The notes under the pieces: model-generated
Told to the model about the DNA's origin: nothing
Seen by the model: the letters and a program-made list of their open reading frames with translations, nothing else
Databases searched by the model: none
Part shown: piece by piece, positions 16,037 through 23,175 of the stretch
Position numbering within the stretch: the stretch's first letter is position 1
How the letters are laid out: each line of letters begins with the position of its first letter
Position numbers and translations under genes: made by a program
NCBI GenBank assembly: GCA_036004405.1
Contig: DASYRM010000098.1
Location: 1 to 30,739 of the forward strand
DNA: 30,739 nucleotides
Origin: DASYRM01 sp036004405
Lineage (GTDB): Bacteria > Acidobacteriota > Vicinamibacteria > Vicinamibacterales > UBA2999
Direction: 5' to 3'

Positions 16037-17281
16037 CTACTCGTAGCGCATGGCGTCGATGGGCGACAGCCGGGCGGCCTTGAGCGCCGGGTAGGCGCCG
16101 AAGATCAGGCCGACCGCCGCCGCCGTGCCCATGCCGACGGCCAGCGTGCCCCACGTGAACGACGCGTAGACGGGGGCGCCGGTCTGTGCCCGCATCACCG
16201 CCGTCGTCACCATGGCGGCCCCCACGCCGAGCAGCGCGCCCGCGGTGGTCCCGGCCAGCGAGATCAGGATCGATTCGGCAAAGAACTGGGCGGCGATGTC
16301 GCGGCGGCCGGCGCCTGCCGCCTTGCGGACCCCGATCTCGCGGGTGCGCTCGGCCACCGAGGCGAGGAGCACGTTCATGATGCCGATGCCGCCGACGGCG
16401 AGCGAGATGGCGGCGAAGGCGCCCATCAGCAGTTTGAAGACCAGGATGCCCTGATTGAGCTGCTTCAGCCGGTTCGGGCCGACGGCCTGTACGGAGACGA
16501 GACGGCCGGTGCGCCAGCCGGGGTGCGCGGTGTCGGTCCACGCCTCCATGGCCGCACGCGTCGGTTCCACCTCTTCGAGGCGCGCCGCCTGCGCCGTGAT
16601 CGTCAGCGCGCGGGGCGCCGCGGGGGTGACCATCGCGCGCTGCGACGACGGGAGCGGCACGAGCACGTGGAATCCGCGTTCGCCGGGGAAGCCGTCGAGC
16701 ACACCGATGATCGTCCGAGTCTTGTCGGCGAGCTGCAGCGGGCGCCCGACCACCGCCGCCATCTCCTCGTGTCCGGCCAGCTCGCGCGCCAGCACGTTCG
16801 ACACCACCGCGACGGCGGCGTCGTTCGCCAGCTCGTCGAGAGTGGGGAGGCGGCCGGTCGCAAGCGCAGGAATGCCCGCCGCATCCGGCGCGCCGAAGAC
16901 GCCGACGACGGTGGCCGCGCGCGTGGCCGCGCCGGGCTTCAGCACGAAGGTGCCGGTGCCCTGCACCGTGAGCACGAGCCGCGCGCGCGGTACGGCGGCC
17001 GCCAGCGCCCGCGCGTCATCGACCGCGAAGAGCGGATAGCTGCCGCGCGGAATCGACACGCCATCGACGGTGTCGTTCGTCACGGCGCTGACGACCACGG
17101 CTTGCAGGCCGTTCCGCTCGATCTGGCGGCGCGCGAACGCCTCGGCGCCGTCGGCGAGCGAGAGCACGCCGACCAGCGACGCCGCGCCCATGACGATTCC
17201 GAGCGTGGACAGGCACGTGCGCACGGGGTTGGCGCGCATCGTGTCGAAACCGATGCGGACAGAGGGGAGGAGCCACGCCAT
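16037..17281 (-). CDS. ABC transporter permease, MacB/FtsX type
   Basis: 414 residues. The layout is that of MacB-type permeases: an N-terminal transmembrane segment (about 20-45, TCLSTLGIVMGAASLVGVLS), a large periplasmic domain (about 50-270), and three C-terminal segments with the FtsX signature GIGIMNVLLASVAERTREIG, then GAYPALKAARLSPIDAMRYE. These move substrates or transmit mechanical force across the periplasm, driven by an ATPase and often with a membrane-fusion partner. Neither is encoded next to it, so it is an orphan here. It starts 31 bp after the stop of the EamA gene and abuts the exonuclease gene, suggesting one minus-strand transcript. Confidence 0.9.
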   Translation of the reverse strand: MAWLLPSVRIGFDTMRANPVRTCLSTLGIVMGAASLVGVLSLADGAEAFARRQIERNGLQAVVVSAVTNDTVDGVSIPRGSYPLFAVDDARALAAAVPRARLVLTVQGTGTFVLKPGAATRAATVVGVFGAPDAAGIPALATGRLPTLDELANDAAVAVVSNVLARELAGHEEMAAVVGRPLQLADKTRTIIGVLDGFPGERGFHVLVPLPSSQRAMVTPAAPRALTITAQAARLEEVEPTRAAMEAWTDTAHPGWRTGRLVSVQAVGPNRLKQLNQGILVFKLLMGAFAAISLAVGGIGIMNVLLASVAERTREIGVRKAAGAGRRDIAAQFFAESILISLAGTTAGALLGVGAAMVTTAVMRAQTGAPVYASFTWGTLAVGMGTAAAVGLIFGAYPALKAARLSPIDAMRYE

Positions 17282-17312
17282 CGCAACGGGATACGGACGT
17301 GGGTGCGATGTG

Positions 17313-18200
17313 TCACAGCCGGGCCGGATCTTTGGCCGCGGGCGATTCCGCCGCCCGCTGCGCGAGCACGACGCCGGTCAGCGCGAGCGCCGCGCCGGCG
17401 GCCTGCCACAGGCTGAGCAGCTCGCCGAAGAGCAGCCAGCCCAGGGCCGTGGTCACCACCGGCTGCACCAGCACGGTGACCGATGCCGTCGAGGGCGGCA
17501 GGCGACCGAGGGCCCACGCAATCGATCCCTGGCCGCCGACGTGCACGACGCCAAGTCCGATGCACGCGGCCCATCCCGCGAACGTGGCGGGCACGATGCG
17601 CTCGCCAAGCCCCCACGCGATGGCCAGCAGTAGCGGCAGCCCCGTGAGCGACGACCAGAACATCACCTGCGTGGTGCCCTGGCGGCGCCGCGCCGCGCTC
17701 ATCGCCAGGAAATACAGCGCGTACCAGAGCGACGTCACCGCCGACAGCGTGTCGCCGAGCAACGGACGGGGGCCGATGACGCCCGCCCCTTTCGAGAGCG
17801 CCATGACGGCGCCGCCGGCGACGGACAACGCGACCGCGACCAGGAACAGCGGCGCCGGGCGCTGATGGAAGAACAGCCACATGGCGGCGGTGACGAGAAT
17901 CGGCGTGAGATTGGCGAGCACCGTCGCCTTGCTCACCGACGTGTTGGCGATGCCGTAGTGCCAGCAGGCGAGGTCGAGCGCGAAGGCCGCCCCGGCAAAC
18001 ACGGCGAAGCGGGAGGTGTCCGACAGCCCGGCGGGCTGTCGGAGCGCCGGCACCGCCAGCAGCGGCAACGCGAAGAGCAGCCGCCAGAAGCCGGTCGCCG
18101 CCGGGCCGGCGGCCGACAGGCGCACCAAGATCGGCGCCAGGCCGATCACGCAGGCACCGGTGACGAGCATCGTCACCGCGCGCGCCCGGCCGTCTGGCAT
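17313..18200 (-). CDS. EamA-family (DMT superfamily) transporter
   Basis: 295 residues with about ten hydrophobic helices in two halves, the EamA repeat pattern: VTMLVTGACVIGLAPILVRL, FWRLLFALPLLAVPAL, NTSVSKATVLANLTPILVTA and later PPSTASVTVLVQPVVTTALG. Members export small metabolites or amino acids; the substrate here cannot be read from sequence. The ATG at 18200 sits inside the palindrome ATTTCGAAAT, and TAGAAT (18207-18212 on the minus strand) ends 7 nt before it, so the mRNA is probably leaderless. The gene diverges from the secreted beta-propeller gene across 56 bp. Confidence 0.88.
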   Translation of the reverse strand: MPDGRARAVTMLVTGACVIGLAPILVRLSAAGPAATGFWRLLFALPLLAVPALRQPAGLSDTSRFAVFAGAAFALDLACWHYGIANTSVSKATVLANLTPILVTAAMWLFFHQRPAPLFLVAVALSVAGGAVMALSKGAGVIGPRPLLGDTLSAVTSLWYALYFLAMSAARRRQGTTQVMFWSSLTGLPLLLAIAWGLGERIVPATFAGWAACIGLGVVHVGGQGSIAWALGRLPPSTASVTVLVQPVVTTALGWLLFGELLSLWQAAGAALALTGVVLAQRAAESPAAKDPARL

Positions 18201-18212
18201 TTCGAAATTCTA
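18199..18212 (-). promoter_or_regulatory. Leaderless-type promoter and palindrome at the EamA start
   Basis: On the minus strand TAGAAT (18212-18207) is followed by TTCGAA and then ATG, so the predicted first transcribed base is the A of the start codon. The 10-bp perfect palindrome ATTTCGAAAT (18199-18208) overlaps both and could be an operator. No good -35 is seen. Confidence 0.4.
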
Positions 18213-18256
18213 TCGTCTCGGTCACAATGCCCCCCGAGAGACAGGGAGGGATCGAC

Positions 18257-19327
18257 ATGCAGCAGTCCATTCCGGTGATCGCCTTCGCGTGCGCGATGAC
18301 GTGCGCCGCGATCGCGCAGGCGCAGACGCCGCCGCCGGCACCGTGCACGCCGTCCGGCGGGCTTTCATTCGTGTGCGGGATCCAGAACGGCGAGGATCTC
18401 GTGCTCGTGCCGAACACGCGCTGGCTGATCGCGAGCGGCATGGCGCCGGGCAGCGGGCTGCACGCGGTCGACACCCAGGCCAAAGCGGCGCGCACGATCT
18501 ATGGCGCCGGAGCGGCCGCGACGCGTCCCGATCGCACGACCTACGCCAGCTGTCCGGGGCCGCTCGATCCGAAGCTGATGGTGCTGCACGGGCTCAGCCT
18601 TCGTGCCGCGGCCGGCGGCCGCTACACCGTCTATGCCACCAACCACGGCGGGCGCGAGTCGATCGAGGTCTTCGAGATCGCGGCGGGCGGCGCCGCCCCC
18701 ACGGCCACGTGGATCGGCTGCGTGCTGATGCCGAGCGGGATGGCGGCCAACAGCGTCGCGGCCTTCAGCGACCGGTCGCTCCTCGCCACCGTGCTCATCA
18801 TGCCGGGCAAGACCTTCGAGGACGCTTTCGCACAGAAGAACACCGGCGCTGTGTTCGCGTGGAAGCCGGGGGAGAAGACGTTCCAGATGCTGCCAGGCAC
18901 GGAGCTCTCGGCCAACAACGGCATCGAGACCTCGCCTGACGATCAGGAGTTCTACGTCGCCTCCACGACGACGAAGCGCATCTACGCGTACGCGCGCGCC
19001 AAACCAGGGGTGGTGCTGCGGACGGCGCAGCTCACAGAGGTGGGGCCCGACAACGTGAGGTGGACCGCCGATGGGAAGCTGATCACGGCCGGGCTGATCG
19101 ACAACGAGCCGTCGTGCGGCGGGCCGCCGAAGACCGAGGCGGGCATCCGCTGCCCGCGCGGCTACGTGGCGTTCATGATCGATCCCAAGACGATGGCCGT
19201 GAGCGAGATTGCGCGCGGACCGGCGACGCCGGCGTTTACCGGCACGGCGATCGCGATGCGGGTGGGCAGCGACCTGTGGCTGGGGTCGTTCTACGCCAAT
19301 CGCGTGGCCTACCGCGCGCTGAAGTAG
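18257..19327 (+). CDS. Secreted SMP-30/gluconolactonase-like beta-propeller protein
   Basis: 356 residues from the ATG at 18257, which has an excellent AGGGAGG 8 nt upstream; an earlier in-frame ATG at 18227 lacks this. A signal peptide ends near residue 23 (AAIAQAQ). The rest fits a six-bladed beta-propeller of the SMP-30/paraoxonase type, with LIASGMAPGSGLHAVD, NGIETSPDDQEFYVAST, DNVRWTADGKL and TAIAMRVGSDLWLGSF. Such proteins bind calcium and hydrolyse lactones or esters; the Asn and Asp positions of the metal site (NNGIE, DNVRW) look kept, but the substrate is unknown. A strong hairpin lies 16 bp beyond the stop. Confidence 0.8.
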   Translation: MQQSIPVIAFACAMTCAAIAQAQTPPPAPCTPSGGLSFVCGIQNGEDLVLVPNTRWLIASGMAPGSGLHAVDTQAKAARTIYGAGAAATRPDRTTYASCPGPLDPKLMVLHGLSLRAAAGGRYTVYATNHGGRESIEVFEIAAGGAAPTATWIGCVLMPSGMAANSVAAFSDRSLLATVLIMPGKTFEDAFAQKNTGAVFAWKPGEKTFQMLPGTELSANNGIETSPDDQEFYVASTTTKRIYAYARAKPGVVLRTAQLTEVGPDNVRWTADGKLITAGLIDNEPSCGGPPKTEAGIRCPRGYVAFMIDPKTMAVSEIARGPATPAFTGTAIAMRVGSDLWLGSFYANRVAYRALK

Positions 19328-19343
19328 CGCCCGTACAGGGAAA

Positions 19344-19364
19344 GGGCCGGCTCGAGGCCGGCCC
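19344..19364 (-). terminator. GC-rich terminator hairpin
   Basis: GGGCCGGC and GCCGGCCC form a perfect 8-bp stem with a 5-nt loop. On the minus strand TTTCCCT follows, a short T-rich tail suitable for ending the predicted small RNA. On the plus strand it lies 16 bp after the beta-propeller stop but lacks a T tract, so it may serve both. Confidence 0.65.
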
Positions 19365-19389
19365 GTCCCGTCGAACATGTGGAGTCAGT

Positions 19390-19419
19390 CTAGCGACTGC
19401 CTCCGGTGCTATTTGCCAT
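19390..19419 (-). CDS. Nine-residue ORF inside the candidate RNA
   Basis: ATG at 19419, reading MANSTGGSR and then TAG. GGAGG lies 7 nt before the ATG, the best-placed Shine-Dalgarno in the surrounding kilobase. The stop codon and last two sense codons lie in the strand that forms either the long-range or the local hairpin, so ribosome passage would affect the fold, as in leader-peptide control. The peptide matches nothing I know. A chance ATG after a purine-rich stretch cannot be excluded. Confidence 0.3.
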   Translation of the reverse strand: MANSTGGSR

Positions 19420-19518
19420 GTATGCACCTCCCGGCCGCGACCGTCTCGTGGTGCTCCCGTTGCCGGAAGCGTGGTCGCTAGAAGCCTTTATTTGACGCCG
19501 AACTTCGGCGGTGCTGTC

Positions 19519-19527
19519 AGTGTAGCA
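19519..19527 (-). promoter_or_regulatory. Extended -10 promoter for the candidate RNA
   Basis: TGCTACACT on the minus strand, an extended -10 (TGn plus TACACT), begins 26 bp after the TetR stop. No convincing -35 lies 16-18 bp upstream. It predicts transcription from about 19512. Confidence 0.4.
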
Positions 19528-19553
19528 GACCCCGGGCTGTCATGGGGCGCCGG

Positions 19554-20294
19554 TCAGGCGCCGGCCTCGACCGCATCGCCGAAGAGCGCCTCGCGCACGA
19601 GCGCGTCGACCGACAGCACGAAGCGGCGCACGAGCGGCAGGCGCAGCGTCATCGCCGCCGACGGCAGGATGCCGGCGAAGAGCTGCACGAGGGCTCCGGT
19701 CGCGCGCTGCTTGGCGGTCTTGTCGAGAAGCCACCACAGAAGCACGGCCAGGTGCACGAGGTAGAGCAGCCGCCCGATGGCCTCCGCCAGCGGGCGCGGC
19801 GGCGCATCCGAGGCGCCGACGACCGCCTGCTCGAACACGCGCTGCACGCGCAGGCGCGAGAACGCGGCGTGCTCGCCGAAGAGCCCCTCGTCTGGATCGC
19901 CGACGAGCACCGGTATCAGCCCGCGCAGCGTCGTGCGGTGAGGGGTCAGCACTTCGAGGCTGGAGGCGAGGGCGAACAGTCCGCGGTCGCGCCACCTGCC
20001 GGGCCGCATCGCCGCGGTGATGGTGACGTAGTCGGCGCTCAGCTCGTCGTAAAGGGCAAAGATGACGGCCCGCTTGCTCGGGAAGTAGCGGTAGAGGAGG
20101 CCGACGCTCACGCCAGCGTCCTTGGCCACGTCCCGCAGCGTGGTCATGTCATATCCGTGCCGCGCCATGCGCTTGACGGCGATGTCGTAGAGGCGCTTCT
20201 TGGCGGCGGCGCCCTGGGCCGTCTGCCCGGGCGGGCGGCCGCGGCCGCGGCGGTGTTTCGGGCCGGTTTCAGCCGTCTTGATTTTAGTAAACAT
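19554..20294 (-). CDS. TetR-family transcriptional regulator
   Basis: 246 residues from the ATG at 20294. A basic N-terminal extension (KHRRGRGRPPGQ) precedes the TetR DNA-binding domain: KKRLYDIAVKRMARHGYDMT, then the helix-turn-helix at about 50-74 (TTLRDVAKDAGVSVGLLYRY) ending in the classic YFPSKRAV. The remaining 165 or so residues form the ligand-binding and dimerisation part. Its start codon lies inside the palindrome TAAACATGTTTA, so autoregulation together with control of the divergent DCC gene 18 bp away is likely. TAATAT on the minus strand (20308-20303) could be its -10, giving a nearly leaderless mRNA. The ligand is unknown. Confidence 0.92.
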   Translation of the reverse strand: MFTKIKTAETGPKHRRGRGRPPGQTAQGAAAKKRLYDIAVKRMARHGYDMTTLRDVAKDAGVSVGLLYRYFPSKRAVIFALYDELSADYVTITAAMRPGRWRDRGLFALASSLEVLTPHRTTLRGLIPVLVGDPDEGLFGEHAAFSRLRVQRVFEQAVVGASDAPPRPLAEAIGRLLYLVHLAVLLWWLLDKTAKQRATGALVQLFAGILPSAAMTLRLPLVRRFVLSVDALVREALFGDAVEAGA

Positions 20295-20306
20295 GTTTAG
20301 TAATAT
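20278..20306 (+). promoter_or_regulatory. TetR operator within a leaderless promoter
   Basis: TTGATT (20278-20283) and TAATAT (20301-20306) are near-consensus -35 and -10 hexamers with a 17-bp spacer. The predicted start is 20313, the A of the DCC gene ATG. The spacer carries TAAACATGTTTA (20288-20299), a perfect palindrome that extends to 20284-20303 with a single mismatched pair, and TTTAGTAA occurs twice (20283-20290, 20296-20303). A dimeric TetR repressor bound here would block polymerase at both divergent genes. Confidence 0.7.
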
Positions 20307-20312
20307 TAAAAC

Positions 20313-20765
20313 ATGACGGATTCGAGCACGCAAGGGCCAGCCGGCGGGGGAGGGCAGCACCTGTTGCTCTACGACGGCGTCTGCGGGCTCTGCGACCACC
20401 TGGTGCAGTTCGTCCTCGCGCACGATCCGCGCGGCGTGTTCGACTTCGCACCGCTGCAGAGCGCGACGGGGCGCGCGGCGGTGGCGCGGGAGGGCGGCGA
20501 CCCCGAGGCGCTCACCTCGTTCTATGTCGTTCGCGACTACCGCACGTCGAGCGCGCGCAGTCTCGTGAAGGGGCGCGCCGCGCTCTTCGTGGCGCGGACG
20601 CTCGGCTGGCCGTGGAAGGTGGCGGGCGTGTTCGGCCTGCTGCCGACAGCAGTGCTCAATCTCGGCTACGACATCGTGGCGCGCTACCGCTATCGCGTCT
20701 TCGGCCGCTTCGAGCAGTGCGCGCTTCCGCGCCCGGAGCAGCGGAAGCGCTTCGTGGACTTCTGA
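20313..20765 (+). CDS. DCC-family thiol-disulfide oxidoreductase (DUF393)
   Basis: 150 residues. The DCC signature YDGVCGLCD (residues 20-28, redox pair Cys24 and Cys27) opens a thioredoxin-like fold, and LLPTAVLNLGYDIVARYRYR is the usual C-terminal part of the family. These small proteins are predicted thiol-disulfide oxidoreductases; few have been studied. There is no Shine-Dalgarno before the ATG at 20313, and the predicted transcript starts on it, so translation is probably leaderless. The TIGR01777 epimerase gene follows after 10 bp, with GAGGA over the stop codon as its ribosome-binding site, so both should be under the TetR operator. Confidence 0.9.
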   Translation: MTDSSTQGPAGGGGQHLLLYDGVCGLCDHLVQFVLAHDPRGVFDFAPLQSATGRAAVAREGGDPEALTSFYVVRDYRTSSARSLVKGRAALFVARTLGWPWKVAGVFGLLPTAVLNLGYDIVARYRYRVFGRFEQCALPRPEQRKRFVDF

Positions 20766-20775
20766 GGATCGCCGC

Positions 20776-21720
20776 ATGAAGATCGTGATGCCCGGCGGAT
20801 CGGGTCAGGTGGGGACGGTGCTGGCGCGCGCGTTCGCGCGCGATGGACACGACGTGGTGGTGCTGAGCCGGCGGCCGAGCGCGCAGGCGGGGCGCGTGGC
20901 GCTGTGGGATGGCGCCACCGTCGGCGAGTGGGCCCGCGAGATGGACGGTGCCGACGTCGTGATCAACCTGGCGGGGCGCAGCGTCAACTGTCGCTACACT
21001 GCCGCGAACCGCCGCGAGATTCTCGAATCGCGCGTGCGCTCGACGTGGGCCGTCGGCGAGGCGATTGCGCAGAGCCGCCGTCCGCCGCGCGTGTGGCTGC
21101 AGGCGAGCACCGCGACCATCTACGCCCACCGCTACGATGCGGCCAACGATGAACGCACCGGTGTGATCGGCGGGCACGAGCCGGACGTGCCCGAGACGTG
21201 GCGCTTCAGCATCGACGTGGCGCGCGCGTGGGAAGACGCCCTTCGCGACGCGCCCGTCACCTCGACCCGCAAAGTGCTGCTGCGGTCGGCAGTCACGATG
21301 AGTCCCGACGCCGGTGGTCCGTTCGACGTGCTGCTCGGCCTCGTCCGATGCGGGCTGGGCGGTACCACGGGCGACGGCCATCAGTTCGTGTCGTGGGTGC
21401 ACCACGAGGATTTCGTGCGCGCCGTCCGCTGGCTGATCGATCGCGAGGACATCGACGGCGCGGTCAACATCGCCGCGCCCGAGCCGCTGCCCAACGCCGA
21501 GTTCATGCGTGTGCTGCGAGCAGCGTGGGGCGCGCCGGTCGGCGTGCCCGTGAGTGGCTGGGTGCTCGATCTCGGCGCGCTGTTGAAACGGACGGAGACC
21601 GAGCTGGTGTTGAAGAGCCGCCGCGTGGTGCCCGCCAGGCTCCTGGACGCGGGCTTTGCCTTCCGCTACCCGCACTGGGCCGACGCCGCGCGTAATCTCG
21701 TGGCGTCCCGGGCGGCGTAA
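20776..21720 (+). CDS. TIGR01777-family NAD(P)-binding epimerase-like protein
   Basis: 314 residues. An N-terminal Rossmann fold begins MKIVMPGGSGQVG, a Gly-rich nucleotide site in the family pattern GG.G.IG, followed by VVINLAGRSVNCRYT, WLQASTATIY and the VSWVHHEDFVRAV element typical of the SDR39U1/YfcH group. The C-terminal part from about residue 245 is the DUF1731 domain (PVSGWVLDLGALLKRTETEL, then SRRVVPARLLDAGFAFRYP). The reaction is not known. It lies 10 bp after the DCC gene; DCC and TIGR01777 genes are often close together, suggesting a shared redox-related role. The TetR repressor upstream probably controls both. Confidence 0.9.
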   Translation: MKIVMPGGSGQVGTVLARAFARDGHDVVVLSRRPSAQAGRVALWDGATVGEWAREMDGADVVINLAGRSVNCRYTAANRREILESRVRSTWAVGEAIAQSRRPPRVWLQASTATIYAHRYDAANDERTGVIGGHEPDVPETWRFSIDVARAWEDALRDAPVTSTRKVLLRSAVTMSPDAGGPFDVLLGLVRCGLGGTTGDGHQFVSWVHHEDFVRAVRWLIDREDIDGAVNIAAPEPLPNAEFMRVLRAAWGAPVGVPVSGWVLDLGALLKRTETELVLKSRRVVPARLLDAGFAFRYPHWADAARNLVASRAA

Positions 21721-21769
21721 TATCCCTCGAATGTACGGCGACCGAGGCACGCCGTCGAGGGAGAGACGA

Positions 21770-23077
21770 ATGACGCGAATGAGAACGGCGGGCGCGGCAG
21801 CGCTCGCAGCGGTTGCCTTGGCCACGGCAGTGGCCGTTGCGGCCCAGCAGCCTGGACCACCTCCTGCGCAGGGTGCCCCGGCGGGCCCCCGGCGCGGCGG
21901 CGGCCCTCCCGGCGGCGGTCCCGAAGACGGCATGAACATCCGTCCACCGAACGGCACCGGTCAGACGCCGGCCTTCGCCGGCCAGACGCGTGCGCCCGAG
22001 CAGAAGCTCGGCGTCGCGTTCGACGTCGTCACGGTCAGCGAAGGGCTTGTCAATCCGTGGGGGATCGCGTTCCTGCCCAACGGCAAGATGCTCGTGACCG
22101 AGCGGCCGGGACGGCTGCGGGTGCTGAGCGCGGACGGCAAGCAGATGTCCGAGCCGGTCGCGGGCCTGCCGGCCGTGGATGCGCGCGGCCAGGGCGGGCT
22201 GCTCGATGTCGCGCTCGATCCGGCGTTTCAGAACAATCAGCTGATCTACTGGAGCTACGCCGAGCTGCGCGACGGCGGCGCCAACAACACCGCGGTGGCG
22301 CGTGGCCGGTTCATCGACGGCGCGGCGCCCAAGGTGGAGAACGTCCAGGTGATCTTCCACCAGGCGCCGTCGCTCGTCTCGCAGCTGCACTTCGGCGGCC
22401 GCCTCGTCTTCGCGCGCGACGGCAAGCTCTTCGTGACGCTCGGGGAGCGATCGATCACCGAGGGGCGCATGCAGGCGCAGCGGATGGACGGGCTGCTCGG
22501 CAAGATCGTGCGGCTCAACCCCGACGGCACCGTGCCGAGCGACAACCCGTTCGTGGGCAAGACCGACGTGCGGCCGGAGATCTGGTCGTTCGGGCACCGG
22601 AATGTCCAGGCGGCCACGCTGCATCCGGCGACCGGCGAGCTGTGGGAGGTCGAGCACGGCACGCGAGGCGGCGACGAGCTGAACGTCTCGCGCAAGGGCA
22701 AGGACTACGGCTGGCCGACGATCGCCTACGGCATCGAGTACCAGGGCGGTGCGATCACCGGCGGCGTCCAGCAGAAGGACGGCATGGAACAGCCGCGCTA
22801 CTACTGGGATCCGGTCATCGCTCCGAGCGGCATGCTGTTCTACACGGGACGGCTGTTCCCCGCGTGGCAGAACAGCGTGTTCATCGGCGGCATGGGCAGC
22901 TTGAACCTCGTGCGGCTGACGCTCAAAGGTGAGCAGGTCGTCGGTGAAGAGCGCCTGCTGCAGGACCTGCGGCCGCAGCGCGAGCGGATCCGCGACGTGG
23001 AGCAGGGGCCGGACGGCGCGCTCTATCTGCTCACCGACAACGCCATGGGCCGCGTGCTCAAGCTCGTGCCGAAGTAG
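21770..23077 (+). CDS. PQQ-dependent sugar dehydrogenase, exported
   Basis: 435 residues from the ATG at 21770, preceded by GAGGGAGAG; the frame opens earlier but within the preceding gene. A signal peptide (about 1-26) and a Gly/Pro-rich linker (PPPAQGAPAGPRRGGGPPGG) precede a six-bladed quinoprotein propeller of the soluble aldose sugar dehydrogenase type: LVNPWGIAFLPNGKMLVTER, GQGGLLDVALDP, SQLHFGGRLVFARDGKLFVT, SFGHRNVQAATLHP, GDELNVSRKGKDYGWP and DVEQGPDGALYLLTDN. These match the cofactor-binding and calcium regions of the family. It should oxidise aldose sugars in the periplasm, passing electrons to a cytochrome or quinone. It starts 49 bp after the epimerase gene. Confidence 0.9.
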   Translation: MTRMRTAGAAALAAVALATAVAVAAQQPGPPPAQGAPAGPRRGGGPPGGGPEDGMNIRPPNGTGQTPAFAGQTRAPEQKLGVAFDVVTVSEGLVNPWGIAFLPNGKMLVTERPGRLRVLSADGKQMSEPVAGLPAVDARGQGGLLDVALDPAFQNNQLIYWSYAELRDGGANNTAVARGRFIDGAAPKVENVQVIFHQAPSLVSQLHFGGRLVFARDGKLFVTLGERSITEGRMQAQRMDGLLGKIVRLNPDGTVPSDNPFVGKTDVRPEIWSFGHRNVQAATLHPATGELWEVEHGTRGGDELNVSRKGKDYGWPTIAYGIEYQGGAITGGVQQKDGMEQPRYYWDPVIAPSGMLFYTGRLFPAWQNSVFIGGMGSLNLVRLTLKGEQVVGEERLLQDLRPQRERIRDVEQGPDGALYLLTDNAMGRVLKLVPK

Positions 23078-23106
23078 GAGCGCTTTTCGGCCACGATTTC
23101 GTAATC

Positions 23107-23138
23107 GCGTGCACGCGCGCTCGGTCGTGCGTGCACGC
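23107..23138. repeat. Two copies of a 10-bp palindrome, possible hairpin
   Basis: GCGTGCACGC occurs at 23107-23116 and again at 23129-23138, start to start 22 bp. Each is self-complementary, so together they can form a 10-bp stem with a 12-nt loop. They lie between the dehydrogenase stop and the convergent lipoprotein stop, so a terminator role is possible, although no T tract follows. Confidence 0.6.
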
Positions 23139-23175
23139 GCCGTTCCCCGCGTTGTAAGAACTTCCCTCCCGCTTG

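Larger units (their letters stand above)
19344..19512 (-). ncRNA. Candidate structured regulatory RNA with a tiny ORF
   Basis: The 226-bp gap between the beta-propeller and TetR genes reads, on the minus strand, as a complete small transcription unit. An extended -10 (TGCTACACT, 19527-19519) predicts a start near 19512. There follow a 6-bp hairpin (19496-19510), a segment TCTAGCGAC (19482-19474), a strong ribosome-binding site GGGAGG, a 9-codon ORF, and the terminator hairpin. TCTAGCGAC pairs exactly with GTCGCTAGA (19397-19389) over a long range, but the latter also sits in a local hairpin (19381-19404, 9 pairs with one mismatch), so the two folds exclude each other. GGTGC of the ribosome-binding region can pair with GCACC upstream (19454-19450) or inside the ORF (19409-19405). 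No known RNA family is recognised. Confidence 0.45.

Noticed and set aside
19340..19400. tRNA or tmRNA in the 19.3-kb gap
   Set aside because: GTTCGA on the minus strand resembles a T loop, but the flanks do not pair into a T arm, there is no acceptor stem, and the tiny ORF does not end like a tmRNA tag.
19377..19481. Plus-strand 34-residue Cys-rich ORF across the candidate RNA
   Set aside because: Several cysteines resemble a zinc knuckle, but there is no Shine-Dalgarno before the ATG and the minus strand has far better signals. Probably a by-product of the inverted repeats.
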